In this document: positions 1 through 6,146 of the stretch, one piece after another
Numbering within the stretch: position 1 is the stretch's first letter
Layout of the letters: each line of letters opens with the position of its first letter
Assembly: GCA_934717895.1 (NCBI GenBank)
Contig: CAKUZO010000081.1
Span: 1-7,085 of the forward strand
Reading direction: 5' to 3'
DNA length: 7,085 bases
DNA from: an uncultured Candidatus Melainabacteria bacterium
GTDB taxonomy: Bacteria; Cyanobacteriota; Vampirovibrionia; Gastranaerophilales; Gastranaerophilaceae
Made by a program: the position numbers and the translations under genes
The notes under the pieces: generated by a model
What the model saw: the letters and a program-made list of their open reading frames with translations, nothing else
What the model was told of the DNA's origin: nothing
Database searches by the model: none

Positions 1-1089
1 AACTTTCACCCTGAAGAATATATTGATCCAAAAGAAGCTAAGAAAATGGATAGATACATTCAGTTTGCAGTTATTGCTGCTGATGAAGCTATTAAAGATG
101 CTAAATTGGACGAAGTAAAAGATGTTGACCCTTATAAAATCGGCGTTATGGTTAGTTCTGCTGCCGGTGGTTTTAGAACTTTTGAAGAAAACCACGTTAG
201 AATTCTTGAAAAAGGGCCTAATAAATGCTCTCCGTTTACAATTCCTATGATGATTGTGAACATGGCATCAGGTCGTATTTCAATGCGTCATGGTTTTAAG
301 GGTATTAATAAAGTAGTTGTTTCTGCTTGTGCAACAGGTACTCACACAGTTGGAGATGCGTTCAGATCAATCCAATATGGTGATGCTGATATTATGGTTG
401 CCGGTGGTTGTGAAGCTACTATTTGTGACGTTGGTATTGGAGCTTTTTCTAGTGCCAGAACACTTTCAAAACGTAACGATGAACCTACAAAAGCTTCTCG
501 CCCTTGGGACGTTGAAAGAGATGGTTTTGTAATGTCAGAAGGTGCAGGCGTTCTTATTCTTGAAGAATACGAACATGCTAAAAAACGTGGTGCAAAAATC
601 TATGCAGAAGTTGTTGGATATGGGCAAACAGGTGATGCGTATGATGTTGTTGCTCCTGATCCGGAAGGACAAGGCGCAATCCACGCTATGCAATTTGCAT
701 TGGAAGATGCAGGTATGAAACCGACTGATGTTCAGTACATCAACGCTCACGGTACAAGTACAGGTTTGGGTGATGTTGCTGAATCTAAGGCTATTGAATA
801 TGTTTTCGGTAGCAAAGATGATAACAAAGATTTGTTGGTAAGTTCAACAAAATCAATGCATGGACACCTTTTGGGTGCAACAGGTGCTGTTGAATGTATC
901 GCTTGTGTTAAGGCGATTAATGAACACCTTGTTCCTCCAACAATCAATCTTGACAACCAAGACGAACATGTTGCAAACTTGGATTACGTTCCACACAAAG
1001 CTAGAAAAGCTGATATCCACGCTGCTTTGTCAAACTCATTCGGCTTTGGCGGACAAAATGCTTCTCTAATTATTAAAGAAGTTAAGTAA
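1..1089 (+). CDS. fabF: 3-oxoacyl-[acyl-carrier-protein] synthase II, 5'-truncated by window edge
   Basis: Elongating beta-ketoacyl-ACP synthase of type II fatty acid synthesis: it condenses malonyl-ACP with acyl-ACP in the cytoplasm. The reading frame is open from base 1 (NFHPEEYIDPKEAKK precedes the first ATG at 46), so the Met at 46 is internal. The segment aligns by eye with E. coli FabF from about residue 55 to the end, so about 50 N-terminal residues are missing. The thiolase-fold catalytic set is complete: nucleophile Cys in VVSACATGTH (codon 328-330), His in NAHGTST (748-750), Lys in STKSMHGH (850-852) and His in HGHLLG (865-867). The C-terminal gatekeeper loop SFGFGGQN is present. 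TAA at 1087-1089 is followed by a hairpin terminator. FabB and other KAS enzymes share this chemistry, but motifs such as DEPTKASRPWDVERDGFVMSEGAG and EEYEHAKKRGAKIYAE favour FabF. No sign of damage. Confidence 0.96.
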   Translation, partial: NFHPEEYIDPKEAKKMDRYIQFAVIAADEAIKDAKLDEVKDVDPYKIGVMVSSAAGGFRTFEENHVRILEKGPNKCSPFTIPMMIVNMASGRISMRHGFKGINKVVVSACATGTHTVGDAFRSIQYGDADIMVAGGCEATICDVGIGAFSSARTLSKRNDEPTKASRPWDVERDGFVMSEGAGVLILEEYEHAKKRGAKIYAEVVGYGQTGDAYDVVAPDPEGQGAIHAMQFALEDAGMKPTDVQYINAHGTSTGLGDVAESKAIEYVFGSKDDNKDLLVSSTKSMHGHLLGATGAVECIACVKAINEHLVPPTINLDNQDEHVANLDYVPHKARKADIHAALSNSFGFGGQNASLIIKEVK

Positions 1090-1114
1090 TTTAGTTCATT
1101 TAAGACATATATTT

Positions 1115-1141
1115 AAAAAGCTCCTTTTTAGGAGCTTTTTT
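1115..1141. terminator. bidirectional intrinsic terminator between fabF and miaB
   Basis: Perfect 10-bp stem AAAAAGCTCC (1115-1124) and GGAGCTTTTT (1131-1140) around a 6-nt loop. The T run closes the + strand hairpin 25 nt past the fabF stop. On the minus strand the same A/T arms give a T run 40 nt past the miaB stop. One structure can therefore serve both convergent genes, better on the + strand. Confidence 0.85.
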
Positions 1142-1179
1142 GTATGAATTTGTATTATTTTTGTATTCAAAAATTACTG

Positions 1180-2505
1180 TTAGATTAATTCACCTTTCAG
1201 GTACCAAGTTTTTGCACCTGAAATTTTAACGTTTACAAATTGACCTGTAAGATCTGTATCACAAGGAATATGTACAGTTTTAAAATTTCTTGTTTTTCCG
1301 GTATTAATCATTTGTCCTTTGTGTTCGTAAAAGTTTTCTACCAAAACTTCCATTTCACGCCCAATATATTTCAAATTAGATTTCAAGCAATTTTCCTTAA
1401 CTTTGTCATTGAGTCGTTGAAATCTTTCGTCCTTAACTTCTTCCGGAATAAATTTGTCTGTCCATCTTGCCGCAACTGTTTTTTCACGAGGAGAATAAGC
1501 TGCAACATTGCAATAATCGAGTTCATATTCATCAATTGCTGTCAATGTGTCTTGGAATTGTTCTTCTGTTTCTCCCGGAAAACCGGCAATAAAGTCACTT
1601 GTTATCGTAACGTCAGGCACCATATTACGAACTTTTTGAACTATTTGGGCGTAAGTTTCTCTGTCATAACGTCTGTTCATCGCTTTTAAAACTTCTGAGT
1701 TGCCGGATTGCATTGGAATATGAAAGTATTCACAAACTTTATCCAATTCTTTTGCTGTTTCTATAAGCTCGTCTGTAATATCAGTTGGGTACGAAGTAAC
1801 AAAACGAATTCTAAATTTACCTTCTATTGCGTTTAATTCTTTTAACAAATCTGCAAGTCTGTAATTTTTATCCTTAAAATCTTTTCCGTAACTGTCAACA
1901 TTTTGTCCAAGAAGTGTAATTTCCTTGAAACCTTCATTAAGAGCGTCTTTTGCTTCTTTAATAATTGTTTCCGGAAGTCTGGAACGTTCTCTGCCACGAG
2001 TGTACGGAACAATACAATATGTGCAAAAATTATTACAGCCCTCTGTAATATTAATCCAAGCGTTTGTTGATTTTACACGATTAATTTCATAATTTTCAGG
2101 ATTTTGTGATGGAAGATTTGTTTCTTCACATTCACAAACACGTTCTCCATTGTTAATTCTTTTGATAACATCAGGAAGTGAATAAATTTTGTGAGTACCC
2201 AAAACAAAGTCAACGTAAGGGGCACGAGCAAAAACTTGTCTAGCTTTTTGTTGAGCAACGCAACCACACATGCCTATTTTAAGATCAGGGTTTCTGTCTT
2301 GTTTCCATTTTCCCCATACACCAAGTTGGCTAAAAGCTTTATCTTCACTAAGTTGTCTGATAGAGCAAGTATTTACCATTAATAAATCTGCATTTTCGGG
2401 ATTTTTTGTTTCTTCATAATCAAAATGAGAAAGCATTCCGAGCATTCTTTCGGTGTCGGACTTATTCATTTGGCAACCCATTGTTTCTATATATACGTGT
2501 TTCAT
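1180..2505 (-). CDS. miaB: tRNA-2-methylthio-N6-isopentenyladenosine(37) synthase (radical SAM methylthiotransferase)
   Basis: Cytoplasmic radical-SAM enzyme that adds a methylthio group to i6A37 of tRNAs reading UNN codons; it requires isopentenylation by MiaA first. With the start chosen here the protein is 441 aa, close to short MiaB proteins (about 440-475). Domains in order: UPF0004 N-terminal domain with auxiliary-cluster Cys11 (GCQMN), Cys47 (NTCSIR) and Cys82 (CGCVAQ); radical SAM domain with Cys157, Cys161 and Cys164 (CNNFCTYC) followed by IVPYTRGRERSR; C-terminal TRAM domain from about residue 378. ATG at 2505 is preferred over the TTG at 2526 because AAGGAA sits 5 nt upstream of it and the longer form adds only seven residues of non-family sequence. 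The GCQMN and NTCSIR motifs favour MiaB over RimO or MtaB. It is the third minus-strand gene after the cyclase and parvulin, but a 132-nt gap suggests a separate or internal promoter. Confidence 0.95.
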   Translation of the reverse strand: MKHVYIETMGCQMNKSDTERMLGMLSHFDYEETKNPENADLLMVNTCSIRQLSEDKAFSQLGVWGKWKQDRNPDLKIGMCGCVAQQKARQVFARAPYVDFVLGTHKIYSLPDVIKRINNGERVCECEETNLPSQNPENYEINRVKSTNAWINITEGCNNFCTYCIVPYTRGRERSRLPETIIKEAKDALNEGFKEITLLGQNVDSYGKDFKDKNYRLADLLKELNAIEGKFRIRFVTSYPTDITDELIETAKELDKVCEYFHIPMQSGNSEVLKAMNRRYDRETYAQIVQKVRNMVPDVTITSDFIAGFPGETEEQFQDTLTAIDEYELDYCNVAAYSPREKTVAARWTDKFIPEEVKDERFQRLNDKVKENCLKSNLKYIGREMEVLVENFYEHKGQMINTGKTRNFKTVHIPCDTDLTGQFVNVKISGAKTWYLKGELI

Positions 2506-2510
2506 TGTAG

Positions 2511-2516
2511 TTCCTT
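2511..2516 (-). promoter_or_regulatory. ribosome binding site deciding the miaB start
   Basis: Minus-strand AAGGAA with a 5-nt spacer to the ATG at 2505. It would lie inside the coding sequence if translation began at the upstream TTG (2526), so it argues for the shorter 441-aa product. Confidence 0.8.
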
Positions 2517-2617
2517 CATTTAACAATTGAATAAATAAATGGATAAATTTAATTACTGTATTTACCTATAACTACATTACCACAAAAATACCTGATATTC
2601 TTGATTTTCAAATAGTA

Positions 2618-2634
2618 TTACCGAAGGAGGGTAA
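2618..2634 (-). other. small hairpin with a CUCCUUC loop just past the parvulin stop
   Basis: On the minus strand TTACC (2634-2630) pairs with GGTAA (2622-2618) around a 7-nt loop CTCCTTC, 3 nt past the parvulin stop codon. It lacks a following T run, so it is a poor terminator. The loop resembles the anti-Shine-Dalgarno core at the 16S rRNA 3' end. The function is unknown; this is only a structural observation. Confidence 0.35.
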
Positions 2635-2637
2635 AAA

Positions 2638-2985
2638 TTATTCTTTATCCAAAACCTTAATTAAATGCCAGCCAAATTGGGTATACACAGGGTTTGAAAC
2701 TTGTCCGACAGGAGTTGCAAAAGCTGCTTTTTCAAACTCTCTAACCATTTGTCCTTTACCAAAATAACCTAAATCTCCGCCATTTTTGCCGGACGGACAA
2801 AGTGAGTATGATCTTGCATAAGCTTCAAAACTTCCACCATTGTCGATTTCTCGTTTAATTTGTTGGGCTTCTGCGGCGGTTCGAACAAGGATATGCTCAG
2901 CATGTACTTGGGTGTATTCTTCGGCAGAAACAACTCCGGTTAGTAAAAATATCATAACCAATAATTTGCATAAATTTTTTATCAT
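2638..2985 (-). CDS. small exported parvulin-type peptidyl-prolyl cis/trans isomerase
   Basis: PpiC/rotamase-family isomerase of 115 aa that should act outside the cytoplasmic membrane on exported proteins. Residues 1-21 form a signal peptide: basic MIKNLCK, hydrophobic LLVMIFLLTGVV, then VSA before EE; no lipobox Cys is seen. The mature part is one parvulin domain of about 94 residues, near the size of E. coli Par10. Visible family motifs are VHAEHILV (residues 27-34), YSLCPSGKNGGDLGYFGKGQMV (60-81, with the active-site-region Cys63), FEKAAF (84-89) and TQFGWHLIKV (102-111, conserved His107). There are no SurA or PrsA flanking domains. ATG at 2985 has AAGGAA 5 nt upstream and overlaps the cyclase stop codon as ATGA, which points to translational coupling. 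Which exported proteins it serves is not shown by the sequence. Confidence 0.92.
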   Translation of the reverse strand: MIKNLCKLLVMIFLLTGVVSAEEYTQVHAEHILVRTAAEAQQIKREIDNGGSFEAYARSYSLCPSGKNGGDLGYFGKGQMVREFEKAAFATPVGQVSNPVYTQFGWHLIKVLDKE

Positions 2986-3650
2986 AAGATTTCCTTTTTA
3001 AATAATTCTACTCTGTTGCGACCGTTATTTTTTGCTTTATATAGGGCTTTGTCAGCCTCATCTAACATATCCCAAGCATCTTGAAGTTCGGTGTTTGAGC
3101 TAATACCTGCACTGATTGTAACTTTAATATCTTTATTATCATATCTAAAAACCTGTTCTTCAATTGTTTTGCGAAGTCTTTCAAACGGGATTTGAGCCGA
3201 TTCGGCAGATGTTTCTGTTAAAATAACAGTGAATTCTTCCCCACCGTACCTAAAAACGAAGTCGGTTTGTCTGAAATTATTAACAATATTATACGCAACT
3301 TCTTGTAAAATGTAATCGCCACAAAGATGACCATAAGTATCGTTAATTTTTTTGAAGAAATCAACGTCAATAATCCCAATACTTAACTTGTTGCCATATC
3401 GTTTAGCTCTTGCAAATTCTTTATCGAAGCAGTTTTCAAAACATCTGCGATTGTTAAGTTTTGTCAGTGCATCTGTTTCTGAAAGATGTTTCGTGTGTTT
3501 GTACATAAAGTTGATTTTTCTGATAACGTCCATTTTGTTATTATCAGGAATGTCAAAACTTACAATTATATCTTTTATATTTTTTTGAATTTCGTCCAAA
3601 AGTTCGGACGGAATTTCAAAATCATTATTTAATAAATCTGTATTTTCCAT
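2982..3650 (-). CDS. diguanylate cyclase, single GGDEF domain, cytoplasmic
   Basis: Makes cyclic di-GMP from two GTP. 222 aa from the ATG at 3650. The N-terminal ~55 residues are acidic, predicted helical and match no sensor domain I recognise; no membrane segment is seen. The GGDEF domain covers about residues 58-222: start motif DALTKLNNRR (60-69), metal-binding DVDFFKKINDTYGH (95-108), active-site loop GGEEF (136-140, around 3231-3245) and DEADKALYKAKNNGRN (198-212). Arg127-Gln-Thr-Asp130 lies exactly five residues before GGEEF, the standard RxxD inhibitory I-site, so both catalysis and product feedback look intact. A TTG at 3656 would add two residues, but it lies at the predicted transcript start, so ATG is chosen. 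No Shine-Dalgarno is visible. The stop codon overlaps the parvulin start. Divergent from the HD gene. Confidence 0.93.
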   Translation of the reverse strand: MENTDLLNNDFEIPSELLDEIQKNIKDIIVSFDIPDNNKMDVIRKINFMYKHTKHLSETDALTKLNNRRCFENCFDKEFARAKRYGNKLSIGIIDVDFFKKINDTYGHLCGDYILQEVAYNIVNNFRQTDFVFRYGGEEFTVILTETSAESAQIPFERLRKTIEEQVFRYDNKDIKVTISAGISSNTELQDAWDMLDEADKALYKAKNNGRNRVELFKKEIL

Positions 3651-3660
3651 AACCAAATAT

Positions 3661-3669
3661 ATTATATCA
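3661..3669 (-). promoter_or_regulatory. extended -10 promoter for the diguanylate cyclase operon
   Basis: The minus strand reads TGATATAAT, a perfect TATAAT with the TGn extension. The hexamer 17 nt upstream (TGGTAT) is a weak -35, which an extended -10 can tolerate. Only 10 nt separate TATAAT from the ATG at 3650, so the 5' UTR would be a few nucleotides or none. Confidence 0.6.
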
Positions 3670-3675
3670 AAAATA

Positions 3676-3704
3676 TTGTTTGCATACCATGTTTTTGCTA
3701 AAAT
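3676..3704 (+). promoter_or_regulatory. promoter for the HD-domain gene
   Basis: TTGTTT (3676-3681), a 17-nt spacer ending in TGC, and TAAAAT (3699-3704), so an extended -10 with a fair -35. The start ATG lies 14 nt past the end of the -10, giving an expected 5' UTR of about 6-7 nt without a Shine-Dalgarno. It overlaps the upstream part of the opposing cyclase promoter. Confidence 0.6.
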
Positions 3705-3717
3705 TTTAATACAAATT

Positions 3718-4311
3718 ATGGAATTATCAACAGAAGAGCTATTTAAAAAATATTCAAAAAATATTTCTCACCCACAAGAGGTGCGGAGAATTTGTTCGAT
3801 GCTTTTTGAGGAAGCAAGTAGAAAAGTTTTTGAGATGTCGCAAGTAGAGAAAAAATATCTGGAAAGTGCGGCATTGCTTCATGACATCGGGTATTATAAA
3901 GAGGCTAAGGGGCATAATAAACATTCTATGAAGATGATTATAAAAGAAGGACTTTCGGGATTTTCGGAACAGGAAACAAGGATAATCGCCTGTATAGCTC
4001 GCTATCATCGTGGAAGTTTGCCTGACAAGGAAGAACATGATGTTTATAATACTCTTGAAAAACATGAACGAAAAATCGTAAAACGTCTTGGCGGAATATT
4101 AAAATTAGCAGACGGTTTGGATAAGGCTCATAAGTCAATTATTGAAAAAATAAAATTGGATTATGATTATAAAAATAGCATTGTAAAAGTTTTTCTAGTC
4201 ACAAATGGAGAGTTGCTCGATATTTCTGCTGCTATCCGAAAACGTGATTTGTTTGAAGTCGGTTTTAAATGTCAAAGTGTTCTGCTTTTGGGCAATAATA
4301 ATATAATTTAA
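3718..4311 (+). CDS. stand-alone HD-domain protein resembling the C-terminal domain of Ppx/GppA phosphatases
   Basis: Predicted cytoplasmic metal-dependent phosphohydrolase or nucleotide-binding protein of 197 aa. The HD signature set is visible: His18 (SHPQEVRR), His55-Asp56 (AALLHDIGYY), His66 and His69 (GHNKHS), His97 (ARYHRGSLP) and Asp132 (LADGLDKAHKS). The series AALLHDIG, KGHNKHS, GFSEQE..IIA.IARYHR, KLADGLD and a beta-rich tail ending near RKRDLFE is the pattern I know from the C-terminal domain of exopolyphosphatase/guanosine pentaphosphatase (Ppx/GppA). The ASKHA phosphatase half of about 300 residues is absent, so this is a detached domain. ATG at 3718 is preferred to TTG at 3676 because that TTG falls in the -35 box. 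No Shine-Dalgarno is seen. Substrate unknown; polyphosphate or (p)ppGpp is only suggested by the parent family. Converges on the next gene with an 18-nt gap. Confidence 0.85.
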   Translation: MELSTEELFKKYSKNISHPQEVRRICSMLFEEASRKVFEMSQVEKKYLESAALLHDIGYYKEAKGHNKHSMKMIIKEGLSGFSEQETRIIACIARYHRGSLPDKEEHDVYNTLEKHERKIVKRLGGILKLADGLDKAHKSIIEKIKLDYDYKNSIVKVFLVTNGELLDISAAIRKRDLFEVGFKCQSVLLLGNNNII

Positions 4312-4329
4312 AATATTTATTATACTTGA

Positions 4330-5736
4330 TTAGTTATAATTTGACTTAATATATTCTTGAATATTCAAAAATTTAGGGTGTTTGTCGATTTCGGATTGAG
4401 GCAACAATTTAAGTAACTGTTCAATTTCTTTATATGCAGCCTTATGGTATTCCGGATTTCTGTTTTTTAGAATTTTTGCGGATTCTACTTTGTAAAATAT
4501 TAACTGTTTAATGTAGAAATCTTTTGGTTTTAATGGAGCTGTTTTTAACATTTCATCGTAATTGTTAATGATATTTCTAGATGAAGTCATTACAGGATTT
4601 ATGGCGTCCAGATACTCTCTCATTGAAAAATTTTCACTTTTTTTAATTGCATTAATAAGTGTTTGTCCAAAGAACACTATTCCAAAATCATCATTTTCTT
4701 CTTGTCTTAGTTTGAGTCCATGACGTGCAATAGTTTTAGTGTTTTCCGGATTATCCACATTTTTACTCAAAAGTATTGTATATAATTTACTTCCAAAAAG
4801 TGTGTCGCCGGATTTTTTTAGAGCCGTAATAAAATCGAAGGATTTTTCTATAAATATTTGCTCCATAGACTGTTTTTTAAACTTATCATATAGTTCAGAA
4901 AAATGTTTAATGAACGGACCTATTTTAATAGGTTCCTTGTTTCTGATTGATTTTAATATGTTTGTAACAGTTATTGAGTAATCTTGCGTAACACTACTTG
5001 TTTGAGTTCTGAATATCATATCAGTCAAAAGAGTTTGAATGAATTTTTTTATTTCAATCAATTCTTTTAAATTTTTAGGTTGATCAATTCTGTATTCACC
5101 ATGAGAATCGCAAGCTTTTTTGTATATATTAAGCAATTCTCTTTTTGCAACTTCCGGTTTGTCATGCATTAATGTCTTAGCAATATCAATTTCTGTTCTA
5201 ATTAATGTCAAAACATAAACGTCTTTAGAATTATATTCTCTGGAAATTGTTCTAAATCTGTTGCCTGCTGTTTCATAGTTAGTGCAAACATCTTTTAATG
5301 CATTTCGTTTTACCTTTAAATATTTTAAATAATTTTCCTTACTAATAAATTTATAAATATCTGCGAGTTCGTTTGCCCTAGATGCGATATGAACACTATC
5401 TTTCTGTTTTTGTGCAATTTTTAGAGCTTTTAAAGCGACAGCTTCTTGCACAGGAAAATTATCAGTGTTAATTTTCACTAAATAACTGTAAATTATACCG
5501 GCAAGATTATCTTGATTTGCGTCAGACATTCTTTCTGCAATTTTAATAAACGTATTGGTAAGGAAATCCTTTAACTGTGTTGTGTTGCACTGTTTTCCTA
5601 TTATATATAAATCGCTTGAAAGAGTTTTTGGTTCAATACGATTATGGTTGTTGAATGGATTATAACGATAATTTTCCATATTAAGCAAAATTCTTTTTAT
5701 TTGATTTGTTCCCATTGGTGCAGGAGTAATGTTCAT
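4330..5736 (-). CDS. hypothetical all-helical protein, TPR-like in part
   Basis: I do not recognise this family. The 468-aa product has no signal peptide and no membrane span, so it is probably cytoplasmic. Residues 1-40 are Asn-rich and likely disordered (YRYNPFNNHNRIEPK). From about 43 to 465 it is almost wholly predicted amphipathic helix. Residues 74-150 run as paired helices with A/L/Y spacing like tetratricopeptide repeats (DNLAGIIYSYLVKI, VQEAVALKALKIAQK, ASRANELADIYK), and 172-212 and 406-442 look similar; I cannot confirm canonical TPR consensus. No catalytic motif stands out. ATG at 5736 has AAGGAA 10 nt upstream (5747-5752), a rather long spacing. It is probably monocistronic: a strong terminator lies upstream at 5859-5897 and the next gene downstream converges. 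A scaffold or protein-binding role is a guess from the fold only. Confidence 0.8.
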   Translation of the reverse strand: MNITPAPMGTNQIKRILLNMENYRYNPFNNHNRIEPKTLSSDLYIIGKQCNTTQLKDFLTNTFIKIAERMSDANQDNLAGIIYSYLVKINTDNFPVQEAVALKALKIAQKQKDSVHIASRANELADIYKFISKENYLKYLKVKRNALKDVCTNYETAGNRFRTISREYNSKDVYVLTLIRTEIDIAKTLMHDKPEVAKRELLNIYKKACDSHGEYRIDQPKNLKELIEIKKFIQTLLTDMIFRTQTSSVTQDYSITVTNILKSIRNKEPIKIGPFIKHFSELYDKFKKQSMEQIFIEKSFDFITALKKSGDTLFGSKLYTILLSKNVDNPENTKTIARHGLKLRQEENDDFGIVFFGQTLINAIKKSENFSMREYLDAINPVMTSSRNIINNYDEMLKTAPLKPKDFYIKQLIFYKVESAKILKNRNPEYHKAAYKEIEQLLKLLPQSEIDKHPKFLNIQEYIKSNYN

Positions 5737-5746
5737 TTTTTATAAA

Positions 5747-5752
5747 TTCCTT
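5747..5752 (-). promoter_or_regulatory. ribosome binding site of the 468-aa gene
   Basis: Minus-strand AAGGAA 10 nt before the ATG at 5736. It is the same motif as at the parvulin and miaB genes, but with twice the spacing. Confidence 0.6.
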
Positions 5753-5785
5753 CAATTATTTAGATTTTAATTAATTCAGATAAAT

Positions 5786-5819
5786 ACCGATAAAAATAAC
5801 AAAAACCGTAAAAAATAAA
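5786..5819 (-). repeat. two imperfect 15-bp direct repeats upstream of the 468-aa gene
   Basis: On the + strand ACCGATAAAAATAAC (5786-5800) and ACCGTAAAAAATAAA (5805-5819) match at 12 of 15 positions and start 19 nt apart, about 50-83 nt before the ATG at 5736. The position suits a regulator binding site, but AT-rich sequence makes chance similarity likely. Confidence 0.3.
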
Positions 5820-5858
5820 TTTGCTAAAATTTAATAAAATATTAAGTGTAAAAAATGT

Positions 5859-5897
5859 AAAAAATAGAGGTAAAGAAAAATCTTACCTCTATTTTTT
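5859..5897. terminator. strong bidirectional intrinsic terminator, 15-bp perfect stem
   Basis: AAAAAATAGAGGTAA (5859-5873) pairs perfectly with TTACCTCTATTTTTT (5883-5897) across a 9-nt loop. Both strands end the stem with six T; the minus strand continues as ACATTTTTT, giving a second T run. It lies 61 nt past the stop of the signal-peptide ORF on the minus strand and insulates the 468-aa gene. A further 6-bp outer helix is possible (TGTAAA 5847-5852 with TTTACA 5902-5907). Confidence 0.85.
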
Positions 5898-5957
5898 GAA
5901 CTTTACATACGGTTTAACACACCAAACTCTAAAAATCGCACCAATCTTGGAATTGAT

Positions 5958-6137
5958 TTAAATAGAGATTAAAAATTTTTCTATTCTTATTTTCTTCCTC
6001 TCTTTTAACAACTCATTACCTGACGACACTGTAATATCTTTTGCAATAGCAAGATTGTTACCACTCAGCATGAGTGATATCAGGGCGGAATATAATAATA
6101 TTTTACTCTTATTTCGTCTAGCTCTAAGCTTCCTCAT
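5958..6137 (-). CDS. short ORF with signal peptide: truncated surface protein or secreted peptide
   Basis: 59 aa from the ATG at 6137. Residues 1-32 form a textbook signal peptide: a strongly basic n-region (RKLRARRNKSK), hydrophobic ILLYSALISLMLSG, then NNLAIA before KD. The predicted mature peptide is only 27 aa, net charge about +3, beginning KDITVSSGNELLKE. That start reads like the first strand of large repetitive surface or autotransporter-type proteins, whose body is absent here; the remaining RKKIRIEKFLISI looks unlike such a body. It has its own likely promoter (6147-6174) and a strong terminator downstream. No Shine-Dalgarno is seen. A TTG at 6167 would add ten residues but lies within the promoter spacer. 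Either a decayed stub of a larger exported protein or a genuine small secreted peptide; I cannot decide from sequence alone. Confidence 0.5.
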   Translation of the reverse strand: MRKLRARRNKSKILLYSALISLMLSGNNLAIAKDITVSSGNELLKERKKIRIEKFLISI

Positions 6138-6146
6138 TCTAACTAA

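Noticed and set aside
535..956. Two minus-strand open frames and nearby + frame 317-532
   Set aside because: All overlap the intact fabF frame, which carries the complete catalytic set.
1240..1689. 149-codon open frame on the + strand
   Set aside because: Antisense to miaB, Cys/Phe-rich composition typical of a reverse-frame shadow, no ribosome binding site; miaB has all family motifs.
2506..2526. Upstream TTG start for miaB
   Set aside because: Would place the good AAGGAA site inside the coding region and adds seven residues not typical of the family.
2623..2632. GAAGGAGGG on the + strand as a ribosome binding site
   Set aside because: No ATG, GTG or TTG follows at a usable distance and no + strand ORF starts there; reported instead as a minus-strand hairpin loop.
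3676..3717. Upstream TTG start for the HD protein adding 14 residues
   Set aside because: The TTG is part of the predicted -35 box and has no ribosome binding site; the added residues do not resemble the family N-terminus.
4312..4329. Terminator between the HD gene and the 468-aa gene
   Set aside because: The 18-nt gap and flanks are AT-rich, but I find no stem with any G-C content or a clear T run; convergent transcription may end inside the neighbouring genes.
4739..4981. 80-codon open frame on the + strand
   Set aside because: Lies antisense within the 468-aa gene, without a Shine-Dalgarno or recognisable domain; consistent with a shadow in AT-rich DNA.
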